A stretch of DNA of 64,000 bases, taken from contig VYZB01000733.1 of NCBI GenBank assembly GCA_013397455.1, positions 103,999-167,998 of the forward strand, in the 5' to 3' direction. The notes below the pieces were generated by a model. It was not told the origin of the DNA. It saw only the letters and a list, made by a program, of their open reading frames with translations, and searched no databases. This document shows, in pieces, positions 12,756 to 24,500 of the stretch. The position numbers and the translations under genes were made by a program. Position 1 is the first letter of the stretch, and each line of letters opens with the position of its first letter. The stretch is from Crotophaga sulcirostris. Taxonomy: Eukaryota > Chordata > Aves > Cuculiformes > Crotophagidae.

Positions 12756-14589
12756 TTGGTCAATATTAATATACTTTTTGTTTTGGCTCTTCTGAACAAG
12801 GACATTGCTCCTTAGAAAAATAAATGGGTTTCCTCTATTAGGGTAATCAAAAATAGGAAATGTACACTTGCAAAAACATGCTGTGAATAAACAGAATGAT
12901 GTGGCTATTATACTTCATTTAAACAATCAGGGAATATGTCACTGGGCTCTGTAATAGTCCCCCATCCATCCCCTATGCCCATAGTTAGTATTATTCACTT
13001 TTTTTCTTTCTAATTTAGAATTAAAAGTGACAAAGTTCTTTTAATATCTATTGAAATATTTTCATCACAAACAATAACAAGAAAGATTAAGTTTCCTCTG
13101 AATTACCTCTATGGTCACACTACAAACAAAACTACCATGTCTTATGGAAAATGGGCCTGTCCTGGCTTTACTTTTTTTGCTCACTCAGTAAGCATCCCAA
13201 TCAACAGAAGAGATAAGTATCGATACTGAGGAATGCCCTGAAGTCTGCACTAGGGCTGCTACTGTTTAGTAATCATTATATGAAATTATCTACACACAAT
13301 TTAGAAACTGGCAGTCTGTTGTTGCAGTTCCATAAAAAACAACAACAAAATCCCTCTGCAAGGTATAGGACAACGATGTCTTCCTCTTACAGCTAGACGG
13401 GGACTGGCTTGCCTTTAAGACATAGCCATAAGTAAAGGCAGCCTTGAGATTATCTACAGAAGACTTTCAAAAGGTTTGGAATGGCTGGGATCAGCTTTTT
13501 GTCAGTGACCATTCTCCACTTACAAGCTAGAAAGGGCATAATTCAAATGCTCTTTACTTAAACACTGTCACCTGGCCACCAAGGTCGTTTTCTGGCACTA
13601 AGAAGGAAATTCAGTTTGGGATATATAACACAGCCAAGTACCTTTAAAATATTTAATGGAATTTGAACTTACAAACAAAATTTAAGAATCTCTGCAGGAA
13701 AAAAAATATTAGCAGCAACTAAAAAAAAGGAAATGTACTTTTAGCACAGAGAAATGTAACATACCAAGCAACGACAATGTTTCTGGGAAGGACTGTGCCC
13801 ACACTTGTAAGAGAGGCTGTATTTTTTTAAGAAAGGAGGAGCTTAGTTACATAATTTCTCAGAGAAACATCTGAGAGTTACGCATCCAGTTAGACTTAGA
13901 GGGAAGAGACTGAAAATGCTCCAATTCCTTCTGCTAGTAGAACCAAAAGCAGCTGAAATGGAGCTCAGTACTAAACATTCTGAAAGACCTAATTTTTATA
14001 TTCTTTTGGAGACAAGTTGCTATTTAAAACTCAGGACAAGCAAATGAGAAGCAAAAGAAGTACCTCTTCAAATGGTTCAGTACCTGCTACTCAACTTCAG
14101 AGCACAGGGCTAGACAGTCCCTTGCTGTTGGCAGCTCCCACGTGCCAGGACAGGAGTGGATGCGTGGTCACTTGGTCCCAGCTCTCTGTGCTCCCAGCTG
14201 CCAGGCTACAGTACGAGACAGAGAAAAAACACAGTAAATCTATTCCTACCATATTTTACATAGACAGTGTCTATTGTATCCTTAAAAGGTTTTGCAGCCA
14301 AACAGAGAAGGTGAGGAGGTTTAACCAATCCCATATGGGAAGGAAAGCAGTTCGTAAGGGATTCATTATTGCACTGAGCAAATAAAGTTTGAAAACATTT
14401 ATTACTGCAGAAAAAGAAAAGTTAGATTTCACAACTCGCTGCAGTTATTTGTGCGAATTTAATGAACTGGCAAAATCCCATGGTTTTACACATATGTCAG
14501 CCAGTAATCTCAAATTCAGAATTCCCCCTCTAGGTCTCCAAAACTAACTTCAAAATGCCTGACCATGACACCAAATTATCACCTTTTTC
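12756..14589. other. Intergenic, no gene seen
   Basis: AT-rich sequence. A 122-codon open frame at 14,017-14,385 shows no recognisable domain. Nothing else could be supported. Confidence 0.5.
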
Positions 14590-14602
14590 ACACACACACA
14601 CA
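14590..14602. repeat. Short (CA)n microsatellite
   Basis: A run of CA dinucleotides directly before the reversed CR1 tail at 14,604. Confidence 0.8.
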
Positions 14603-14603
14603 G

Positions 14604-14772
14604 AGTATAACCAGGTTGGAAGAGACCTCTGAGATCATCAAGTCCAACCTATAAGCCAACACTAACACCAACTCATCACCTAAACCATGGCACTGAGTGC
14701 CTCATCCAATCTTCCCTTAAACACATCAAGGGTCGGCGACTCCACCACCTCCCTGGGCAGCGCATTCCATAA
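14604..14772 (-). mobile_element. CR1 LINE 3' end, reversed
   Basis: Reversed CR1 tail ('aggttggaagagacctctga', then 'aaaccatggcactgagtgcc') up to 'ctgggcagcgcattccataa'. It is the same subfamily as the copies at 5.5, 9.8 and 26.8 kb. An 'attccataacattt' unit is repeated just after the truncation point, probably slippage at the insertion site. Confidence 0.92.
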
Positions 14773-14934
14773 CATTTCCTCATTCCATAACATTTTCTCA
14801 TAACAAACAGTAGTGAATGGAGAGAACCAGACTTAAGATCAGTGATCTGTACAGCATGGAAAACCTTACATTCTCAAAAGGTTTCTTCCTTTTGTGGTGA
14901 AGTGGTTAGTGGCTCAAAGCTGAACTAGCAGTTG

Positions 14935-15300
14935 AGTTGGTTATGAACAGAGCTTCGCAGCGGTCAATATTGGGTCCAGTACTGCTCAGTATTCTTACAA
15001 ATCTTACAAATTGTGGATAACACAATGGAATCAATTGTCACCAGGCATGCAGATGACACCAAATGGGAGAAGAGGCAGAGTGGAGAGATGAGCCACTATT
15101 CCAAGCGACTTGGACAGGCTGCATGATTGGGCCAACAAAAATTGCATGAGACTTAGCGACGATAAAGTCTTACATCCAGAACGAAATAATCCCAAGCAGC
15201 AGCACAGGCTGCTCCGTTAGCACTGGACTACAAACACCTGCACTGAAAAGCAAAGAGAACTGAATACATAGATCCCAGGGGAATTACTTTGACCAATTCT
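14935..15300 (+). mobile_element. Degenerate old CR1 relic
   Basis: Segments such as 'gggtccagtactgctcagta', 'gcagatgacaccaa' and 'ggacaggctgcatgattggg' follow the order of the CR1 reverse-transcriptase core, but with many substitutions and deletions. The ends are uncertain. Confidence 0.65.
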
Positions 15301-16015
15301 CCAGCACTTAAGAGCTTCCTGTTGTGAAAGACAGGACAGCACATACAGCCTTTACAGCCAGGTAAATGTACATAAAGAAAAAAAAACCTAACAAGGGAAA
15401 AACATAACTGGAAGGTTCATTGACTGGCTAAGCTATATCCACTCAAACACTCCAAATGCCTACTCTTACAATACAGTGTGACAAAAGGTAGTGATGACAT
15501 TTAAAACCAAGCCATATAAATTGCAACATAAACACACATAATCAATTCCAAATATAGAGCTAAAGACTGGAACTAGAGGACAGGATTGTGAGATCTGTGG
15601 AATTTTTTTCCTAACCTCAGTAGGCCAAGACCATAACAAGTATCAGTAGTAGTTAGCTGTAGAGCCACAGTTACCTGGAGACTAAGATCCAGGCCCACTC
15701 ACTCTCCTTCAGCTGTCACCTCCTGCTTCCCACAGCTTTACATGTGTTACATTTAGGAATTTATAGTTTAGTGGCATCACAACAATTCTCCTGTATTCCT
15801 TCTTTCCCTTCCACAGGTAACTCACTTCAGGAGCAGTTTATGCAGAACCAGGGATCTAGCAACTAATATCCAGCACATCTTCTGGCTTTCCTGCTTTTTT
15901 TAACCAATTATTTTCTTTAGACATTTTCTTTGTTTCAGATTTCAGATGTTACTGCCTGAAATAAACAACCTATCCCTTCTCCCTTCAGCTCTTACCAAAC
16001 TCCTTTAAATAGAAC
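15301..16015. other. No gene seen; possibly distal ICE2 3' flank
   Basis: No coding exon, transposon or RNA gene was recognised. If ICE2 uses the poly(A) signal at 16,016-16,021, transcription would end about here. Confidence 0.4.
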
Positions 16016-18350
16016 TTTATTTTAGACGCAAATATAGGTGGAGTATACTTTGGTACTCCTTCCTGTATCATACATGAACAAAACCCAGGTCTTTCAAACA
16101 ACTAACTCATCTTAGAGCAAATTCTTACAGTCCCACTTAAAGCAAAAGAGAACAATCAAATAAAACACAACAATTAATTAAAAAGCCATCTCACATGTTG
16201 CATGCAAACTCCAGGTTCCCTACCTATTCTAAACAGATAAGAAATCACAATTATTACACCATGATTAGTAGCATACCAGCATAGTAAAACAGAACATTAT
16301 TAAGAAAAAGATGCAAGTCTTTTAGGCATACAGAAATATGGATAAATAGACCATACATTTCTAACATGTGAAGTGGCACTGAAATAAATTCCATACAGGT
16401 ATGGCAAAAGGTTTTATATATACAAGCTGCAAACTGCTTTGAATCCCCACACAGACTCAAAAATGACTCACAGCTAAAATATTCCTATTATGAGAGGTCA
16501 CTAAGTGCATGCAGGATTTCAAATCAAAACTACTTGTAACTTGCAAACAACTCTACTCCAGTTCAGCTTGTCATTGGCGTATTGTTGAAGCTAAAAGACA
16601 GAGCAGGCAAAAAAAAACTTGAATAATACTATAAATGTATCTAACAGTAGAAAAAAACCACAGAAAATGCTAGTATTTCAAAAAGAATGGTTTTAAATAT
16701 ACATTCACTGTTTAAGGTTGCTTTAAAAAAAAGTCTGCAGGATTTTATAACAGGTATACACAACAGAATTTAAATATTTTGTTTTTACTTTCATGACATT
16801 AAAACATGTCATGTCAAGCCCCAATGACCAGAAGAGTGGTAGATAGATCTGTGTACCTTCCTTAGAGCAAACAAAAGACTTAGAAGAACATCTTTAAGGC
16901 CTTTGTTTTTAATGTTAGCAGTTTAAGTGTGCATACAAAGAACTCACCAGAACATCATCCAAACAAAAATTTGCTCAGGCATTCTGAAACAGTTGTTTGT
17001 GTTGTTTAAAAGGCAAAATGGAAAAGAATTTATTGGACTCATTCTTGCAGCTTTCAAGAATCCACATGTTCTTCTAAAACAAATACTCTTAAAGGAAAAG
17101 ATAGGCAGAAATGCACAAAACACAAAAAAGCAATAACAAAGTAATTTTTGAGTCTCAATGTCGGGGATTGTTTTGGTTGAAACTATTTGATGAAACACTA
17201 AAAGTATGAACCATAGAACAGCTGTAAGGCAGAGAAATCTTCCCTCACAAGCATACATGTGCTACAAACCCATCACACAACACAATGCGTTTATATACTA
17301 ATATTCAAAACAATAGTTTTTTCATACAAGTCCTATTCACTAGGAAACTGGATGTCATCACATCACTTGGCCTTTTCATAGACAGTTAGTATTCTCCTTT
17401 CCTAACCTCACTCTGTCAGTTTGGCTCTGAATTTCAAGCAAACTGGTGATGTACGGCAGACTCTGGTTGGTTTTTTGGAACGATGACTAAGGCCTCTATC
17501 TTATTTCTTGTTCCTTCAAGCAGTCCTAGATACCTCAGAGGTAAATGCTGCTGCATACCAACGTGGAATTTGACATGAGATTTAGGCTGTAGTCACTCAG
17601 TAATAAAGTAAATAACTGTAGTCATTCAGTAATACAGTAGATAACTGCAGTACTCATTTTTGAAAACATGCCAGAATCCAAACAATTTTTGGAAATTGTT
17701 TTGGGGAAGCATTAAAAAAATACATATATTACCTGTTAAGCTGTACTAAGTTTCCTAGTGTAAATTTATGGCACACGCTATCCAAATAAACACAGTTTAC
17801 ATTCGCAAACAATTTTTTACACCATTCTAAAAGGAAATTTTATTTTTAAGTAATTTAAAAACTGATAGACACTGTTTTAGAAGTATGAAGTAACTAAATC
17901 CATTGTTCCTCTCATGCACATTACACAAAGTAAAATATATTTTAGAAATATGTTAGAACAAAAATCTATAGTTATTCTGGAAGAATTAAGAAAGTAGAAA
18001 AGTTATTTTTCTTTTTGCTATGTGATAACAGATGTTGCTGTCAACCACTGCTTCATTCTTCAAGAGGTAGTTTTTCTACAAAATTCATGATACCAACAGA
18101 AGATACTTTTGTCCCCTAAGCTCAGCAACTCTTTTTCCCTCTGACTGACTTTGAGATTTTGAGATCTGAAATGTGTCCACTGAGGTAAGAAAGGGTTAAA
18201 GGTTGTTAGGATGTGTCAGCTATGGAGCCATTTCCCTGCCAGCTTGTTCTGGCTCCTTCCAAGCAGCAAGAAAACCTCAGACTTTTCCTTTGGTCTTGTC
18301 CTTCTCCAGGCCGTACTTATGACAGCACAGTTCGGCTATTCCTACGTCAG
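16016..18350 (-). other. ICE2: Probable ICE2 3' untranslated region
   Basis: The sequence after the ICE2 stop codon at 18,351-18,353 has no splice-supported coding content. AATAAA signals read on the minus strand occur at 17,839-17,844, 17,029-17,034 and 16,016-16,021. Any of these could end the transcript, so the end given is the outer limit and not a measured site. Confidence 0.5.
17587..17645. repeat. Two tandem 29 bp repeats
   Basis: The unit starting 'ctgtagtcactcagtaata' at 17,587 is followed immediately at 17,616 by a second copy with only a few substitutions, and a third copy begins at 17,645. It lies in the probable ICE2 3'UTR. Confidence 0.85.
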
Positions 18351-18533
18351 CTACATTTTGATTAATTTCTTTTTCCATTTTTTCTTCATCATTCTTTGTT
18401 TGCAGTAATTCTTCTTCAGCTTCTTTGCAGCCACACCTTCATTTCTAACAGGCTTAGCTGGATTGCCTTTTGTTTCCATAGTTACTGGCTTTCCCTCACA
18501 GGGTGTGTCTGACTGTCCTTTCGACCCAGCCAT
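18351..18533 (-). CDS. ICE2: ICE2 exon 15, last coding exon
   Basis: 183 nt, acceptor TATCTAG, ending in TAG. It encodes [13 protein letters not shown] and [13 protein letters not shown], matching the mammalian NPVSMETK and EGVAPHKRK tail. About 18 further Lys-rich residues ([13 protein letters not shown]) have no mammalian counterpart that I recall. The basic tail could serve as a nuclear localisation signal. Confidence 0.9.
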   Translation of the reverse strand: MAGSKGQSDTPCEGKPVTMETKGNPAKPVRNEGVAAKKLKKNYCKQRMMKKKWKKKLIKM

Positions 18534-21500
18534 CTAGATACATATGGAGAGAGAAAAAGAAAAAAACCAAGCCAGCATTAATACTCTTCAACCTGTATTA
18601 TGCACAAACATACACAGCTAACTGCAGAGAACTGCCTTCTACTTGTCATTCCAGCCAGAGGCCACATCTGGAGTGGGTGACAGGAACAGCCGGTCTCGCT
18701 GCCACCAGTGGGACTGGACTAATCCTCCCTCTTTCTTGCCTATGTGCCTGGATTTCTTTCTGGCAGAAACCAAAGTGCATGAGGTAAAATTAGGAACATA
18801 AACTAGGAACATAAATTAGGAACTGATGCACAACTCTGGTTTGCCCTCATGTGAAGTCAGGATACGTCTAAAACATATAACTGGGCCTAAAAGGCATCCC
18901 ATAGTTCACTAAACTAGGCATAGTCAGCACGTGGCTTATATACAAATGAGTAAATTTAATTTGCATTGAAGAAAATTAACACTTGAAAACTTTCTTACTT
19001 TTAAAGTGTCATATTACTTCTTCAAAATATAAGAGCCGAGAGTGGGATCTTTGGAATATTTCCAAAGCATCATATGCAGCACTTTATAACCTGCATAAAC
19101 TACAGAGCAGGTTGGATTCCTAAATAATGTCCAAAAAATTTCTATGAAAATTTTCTTTAGAAGGACACATTGAAGTCGTCTTCTTATAAGAAATTCTATT
19201 TTGTTTTAAAAAATAGTAACAAAAACCAAGTGTTAGTGACTTTCAGTCACTTTTAATTTTAACTTATCCTAATGATGTCAGGATGAAAGATCACATTGAA
19301 CATCCAAAATATTTTATTTCTTTAAATCTAACTGCACTCTGAAGAAACGCAGAATATAAATGCTGTGTATGATTTTTCATTTTCAGTAAAAAGGACTAAG
19401 CCATTCACACAATTTTATATTTATGTCTGCGATACAGAAGTTGTCTTTTCCTAAATTAAGGTACACCTAGGCCTCTAGACAATGCACATGTGTCTCTATA
19501 ACAAATAATGTATTACTCTTACTTTAGAAGAGCACTGCATACCTATTGTCACAAATGTTTCATTGTACACAGAACAGCATACCAATGAGAATTTGAGGTT
19601 TTTTGCATGTCAGGAAAGCCACATGAACAGCAATGAAAGTTTCATCAAAGGTGAAGGAGTTCAGAGCAATCAGACACAGGTGATCAATGGCAACTTGTTT
19701 GACTGAGTTAATGTATTCTAGAGGGCCAAAAGAAAACCTTATATTTGCTGCAGAGAATCATTGTTATCCCTGTGTGAGCTTTGTTTATAATTAAAACAAC
19801 CAAGAACAGATCCAAGATGCTCCACTGTAGCCACTGAAATAAGGAAACAATAAATTCAGGCATGAAAGATTTCAGAAGAGTAGCATGAGGGGACTGAGGA
19901 AAGTACTTTAAACATTGAACAATGTTGTTTGGTTTTCATCTTGCCACACACAGAAATGTAAAAAATTTTGTTTGTGTACGGCTGATTTGCGTACAACCTC
20001 TACTGTCTGAATGGGATTCTGGGTATCAGATAGGACAGATGAGCGCTCATTGCCATCTCCGCAGAGGAAGCACTAATCCGGATCCCTCTCTTCTACCTGG
20101 CTCCTCATTTTCACTATGTTGGTTAGAATTTAATATTTTACACCTCCAAGACACATCAGTTCCTAATGCAATGGCCCAACAAGTTCAACATTTTGAGATC
20201 TAGGGGAAAGACAGAGGGACAAATGGAGATGAAGACTTGATTGAGAAAACAGGAAACCAGGCTAAGAGGTCCTTTTAGAAATTGTTTGAAGAAAAAGTAC
20301 ATCAACAAAAAGCACCATCACAGAGGCGAAATTAGAAAATCCTTATAAATGCAAATATTTTATCTGTTTCAGCTGTACCAAAAGCCCATAAGTTATAAAG
20401 CTTTTAATTAAGCCAAATGTTACATTCTTTTTGCCACCCAAAAGTATTATGAGCTCACATTAAAGATGCAAAACTTCATTTTGAATTTTGCCATCAAACA
20501 GGTATTTAAAAAAATCCCAACACTTCATGCATCACAGAGAACTGCAATAAGAGCTCAATGGAATAGACCCTGACAGTAGAATTCACCTTACCTGACTTTA
20601 CCTGTCTATGGCTTTGCTAACCATCGTTTCTCCTATAGTCAATAGAGAGAAAATGGTAACTCTAAGCATTTGTCCCACAATCCATTTAAGAGGCCCATTC
20701 AGGTGTGGAGACGTATCTTAAAAATATTCCATTTCCCTCTGTCTAAAGCACAACAAGTTTAAATGTTGTTTTTCCACAGTGTGGTGTTTTAAACCTAGGT
20801 GAGGTAAATCTCAGTAAAAAATGCACTCCTATCATTTGTAGTGGATTCAGAACTCTAAAGGGTTTCTCTGACCCTCCGAGATGACAGATAAACACACTCG
20901 CTGTATAACCAAGGGACTGAAACAGATTATTTCAAAACTGCTAATAAGCTTTTCCATCAAGTGTGATGCTGACCTTCTGTTTCCATGTGGCTTCCTGGGG
21001 TGCAGGTGGAAAGGTGCACGGAACTCTTCCATGATTCATGTGATAGGGTAAAGGGAGGTTGGGATCTAGTGGCACCCATGGGACTGAAAGCGTGGCGGGT
21101 ACAGTAGGCAGATCACAATGAGCTTTATGTAAGTTATATGATGCTCTTGTTGTCTTGTCAAGAGAACTCTTGTAGATTGCAACTGATGAATCGCCTGCAG
21201 CATGAGTCAACAAATAAGAGCCCTCCTGCAAACTAAAAAGATAGAGTACAAAATTAAAANNNNNNNNNNNNNNNNNNNNNNNNNTTTTGTTTTGTGTTTC
21301 AATAGATCAGGATAGATACTAAACTCTCAATGCAAAAGCAAAACATCTTTAAATATTTACTTATCAATCCCTACTGTGTTTATATGTATTCATAATGTAC
21401 TAATTTATCATCAACATACAGATTGTCATCATATTCAACAAAACATTTAAGCATGCACTGAAAACCACCCATATTTGGCAAACTAGTTCTTTAACCAGTG

Positions 21501-24500
21501 CCTTACAAAGCATAATGCATACACGAACATAAAGAATAGAAGTGCTTTAAATACATGCAGGATTAAACAAGTGTTTGGGAAGATAAATGTCAACCAACTG
21601 CCCATATCAAAAATCTTAGCCAGTGTTGGACTTCATTTTAAATGTCTTTTTGAATCTAAATGATTCTGTGATTCTGAGAACTCATGAAGCTACAGAAATT
21701 ATGAAGTGCAGTAAAACTCTTGTTTAATCAGCTCAGAAGCGTCCAGTCTCCTCTCTTAAGTGGTTCATAAAAATCAAGTTCTTATTCTTTTGCATCATTT
21801 ATACAAAACCTGTAATCCTAAGAACATCTTTACACAGCACTGCACTATGCTATGCTGAATCTAAAAGAATCCATAAAATATTTCATGTATCTGAAAAAAT
21901 AAAAATCAAGTATTCTACAGAAGAAATAGGATTAGTTGGATAACGTTGTAAATAAATACAATGAACAAGAGTGGAGCACTTACTCAGACACTTTCTTCAA
22001 AATGTGATGAAGTATATTTAATGAATTTGCAGGCCTATGAAAAAGAAAAAAAAAGTACAAAAGTAGTAACTTGCAAGGCTTGTTAGAGTTTCAAATTCAT
22101 TGCAAAGAAAACCAATTAAAAATACTCACTTAATCAATTCAGTTTTTTTTCTTAAAGTTTCTTGAGAAATCTTTTCTAGCATAATAAGCTTTGATGTGAA
22201 AGCATCAATATGTCCTGAAAAATATTAGTTTAATTAGTACACTAAAAATAAAAAAGAACAAATGCAAAAAGCATAATTTGCAGACCTAACGTACTTTGAA
22301 AAGAATAAGAAGTGTTGCTCTTTTACAGCATAGAACAGTGAAAAGTATTTATCAATATTGCACAACAGTGGAAAGTAAAATGTATAGCTGTTTTCAGTAC
22401 AGACATCTGCATTTGGGCCCTCTTTCTGTATCAGGGAGATGCCCATAATTCCAGCAAATCCTGTCTTCAGTGACCTCAGGGATATACAACCTCATTTTAC
22501 CATGGGCTTAATCTCATAAGTAAATTTGTACCTTTTCAGGTTCTTCTGATCCTTACCATTATGCTTTCTCCCTGGACAGATCAGGAAAGTTTATCTTTTG
22601 ACACAAATTTACTTTTGAATTCAATATACTTGTTTTGCTACTCTGAGATGTTATATGAACCATCGTGTTATTTGATTTTCTGTACCTTTATCTCCTGATT
22701 TTTTTTTTGCTCACTTGAAAAATTACAATTTACCATTCAGTTCTTGTTCATGGCAAATTGTTAAAGACTATTTATCTTTGACACAGCTAGGAGCAACAGT
22801 TCAAAGCCCTCCTCCTCATATTTTTAAAATAAAGGCTGACAAGAACAGTTCAGCCAACATTTTCACTTGATAAGCAATGAAGATCATTAGCATAGCTTGT
22901 ACACTTATGTGGTGACTACACGTTACCTTCAGATTCTCTCATTTTGAGGTCTTCCCAGAAATCTTTTCTATTCCAGCTCCCACAGGGAGGATGAAGAAAA
23001 GGCAGCATAATAAAATACAACCTACTCAGTGGAATTTACTGCCTTACCACAAACTTGCTCTTGTAGGAAGTGTAAATGCTTCAACTGTACAGTTAAAATT
23101 GCTAAACCAAAGTATTTTGTATTCTGAGCTAAACACTGCTAGCAATTTGTTACGTGATGTGTAAGAAGACCAAGTAAGAACTCTCATTTTAACAAATCTT
23201 AAAAAAAAATGCATCAGGACAATTAATTTCGTTTAAACAATGTACACTTGTTACCTTTCTTGATATCAGTATTTTGTCCAAGACTAAGCAGCTAGGTTGA
23301 ACATTCTGCATTGCTGACCAGTGGAAAAGAACATTAAAGTCATTATAAAAAAAAACAACCTACATGTGCTCTCCATTCCTCATCAGCCCCTCCTGAAATC
23401 AGAAACTTCTCTGAAAGCGTAGCTGGGAAAAGAAAATATCTATGAACTACTAATACCTAGTTTATATTAGTGTATCTTATATTTGAGAAGTGACTGAAAA
23501 CACTTGGCAGTCAGTTACCCATACATTAAACACTTCTTTCCAATCCATTTTTCAAATAATCTTTATTTAAAGACCTATTATCCTATTTAAGTGAAGGTAA
23601 ATAATTCTTTTTGTAGTAAGCTTTGCTTAGGCACTTAATGCAAATAAGTGAATAATGGACAGGATAAACTGCTCCCATTAATCAGAAAAGCTTATCACAA
23701 TCTTATTCACCGCTTAGATCAAGTACACATATCTTATTTGGAAAACGTGTCACAGAGATCACTCCCTTTGCAGATACAGGACTTCCTGTCTGAGTAGTAA
23801 GGGGACTGAGATCAACAGCTCAGCAGATGTCCTACTAGCAAGAGGAAGACAGCACTTTTAAGTTTGTTTGATGATAATATCTCTGCCTTTGTGCAAACAA
23901 TCGCTACCTTCCTTGTGAACATACAAAATAAAAAATTCAACTTAATATCCCACCTTGCAATTTCGTAAGGAGGCCACAGTTACAGGTCTGTTTTTTCTCT
24001 CATCTCCCTCGCTGGCAGCACTGCAGAGTCACTGTGCTGAGCTGCGGGATTCCTCCCTCAGCCACACAGAGTGACAGGAGAACGACAAGTACGGGACACA
24101 GGCCAAGATCCAAAGAACTACCCATCAATATTTATTTGGCAATACAAAAGATTGCCGAGACAGTGAATTAAGTTTTCTCAAGATCCAAGAACTCCTAAGC
24201 AATTTAACAGTGAGGTCTGCTAAACGCTCAAAACTTCCATTTTAGAGGCTCCACTTAAGATCTACATCATCTCAGGACTGCCTGAACAAAACGGCAAGTT
24301 GTTGGTACTGTGTTAGTAATGGTAATATACTGTAATACTCATGCTGTGGGTTAGATTTAAAAATAGCAATTTAAAAAAGAGCATATGGTTCTACTATGGT
24401 TCATTTAAAAACTGCATTATACATTATATGTATATGTACATAATATTTCACTTAAAATAATTCAAATTGTAGCACAATCTGAGAAGTCAAATCTGCTTTT

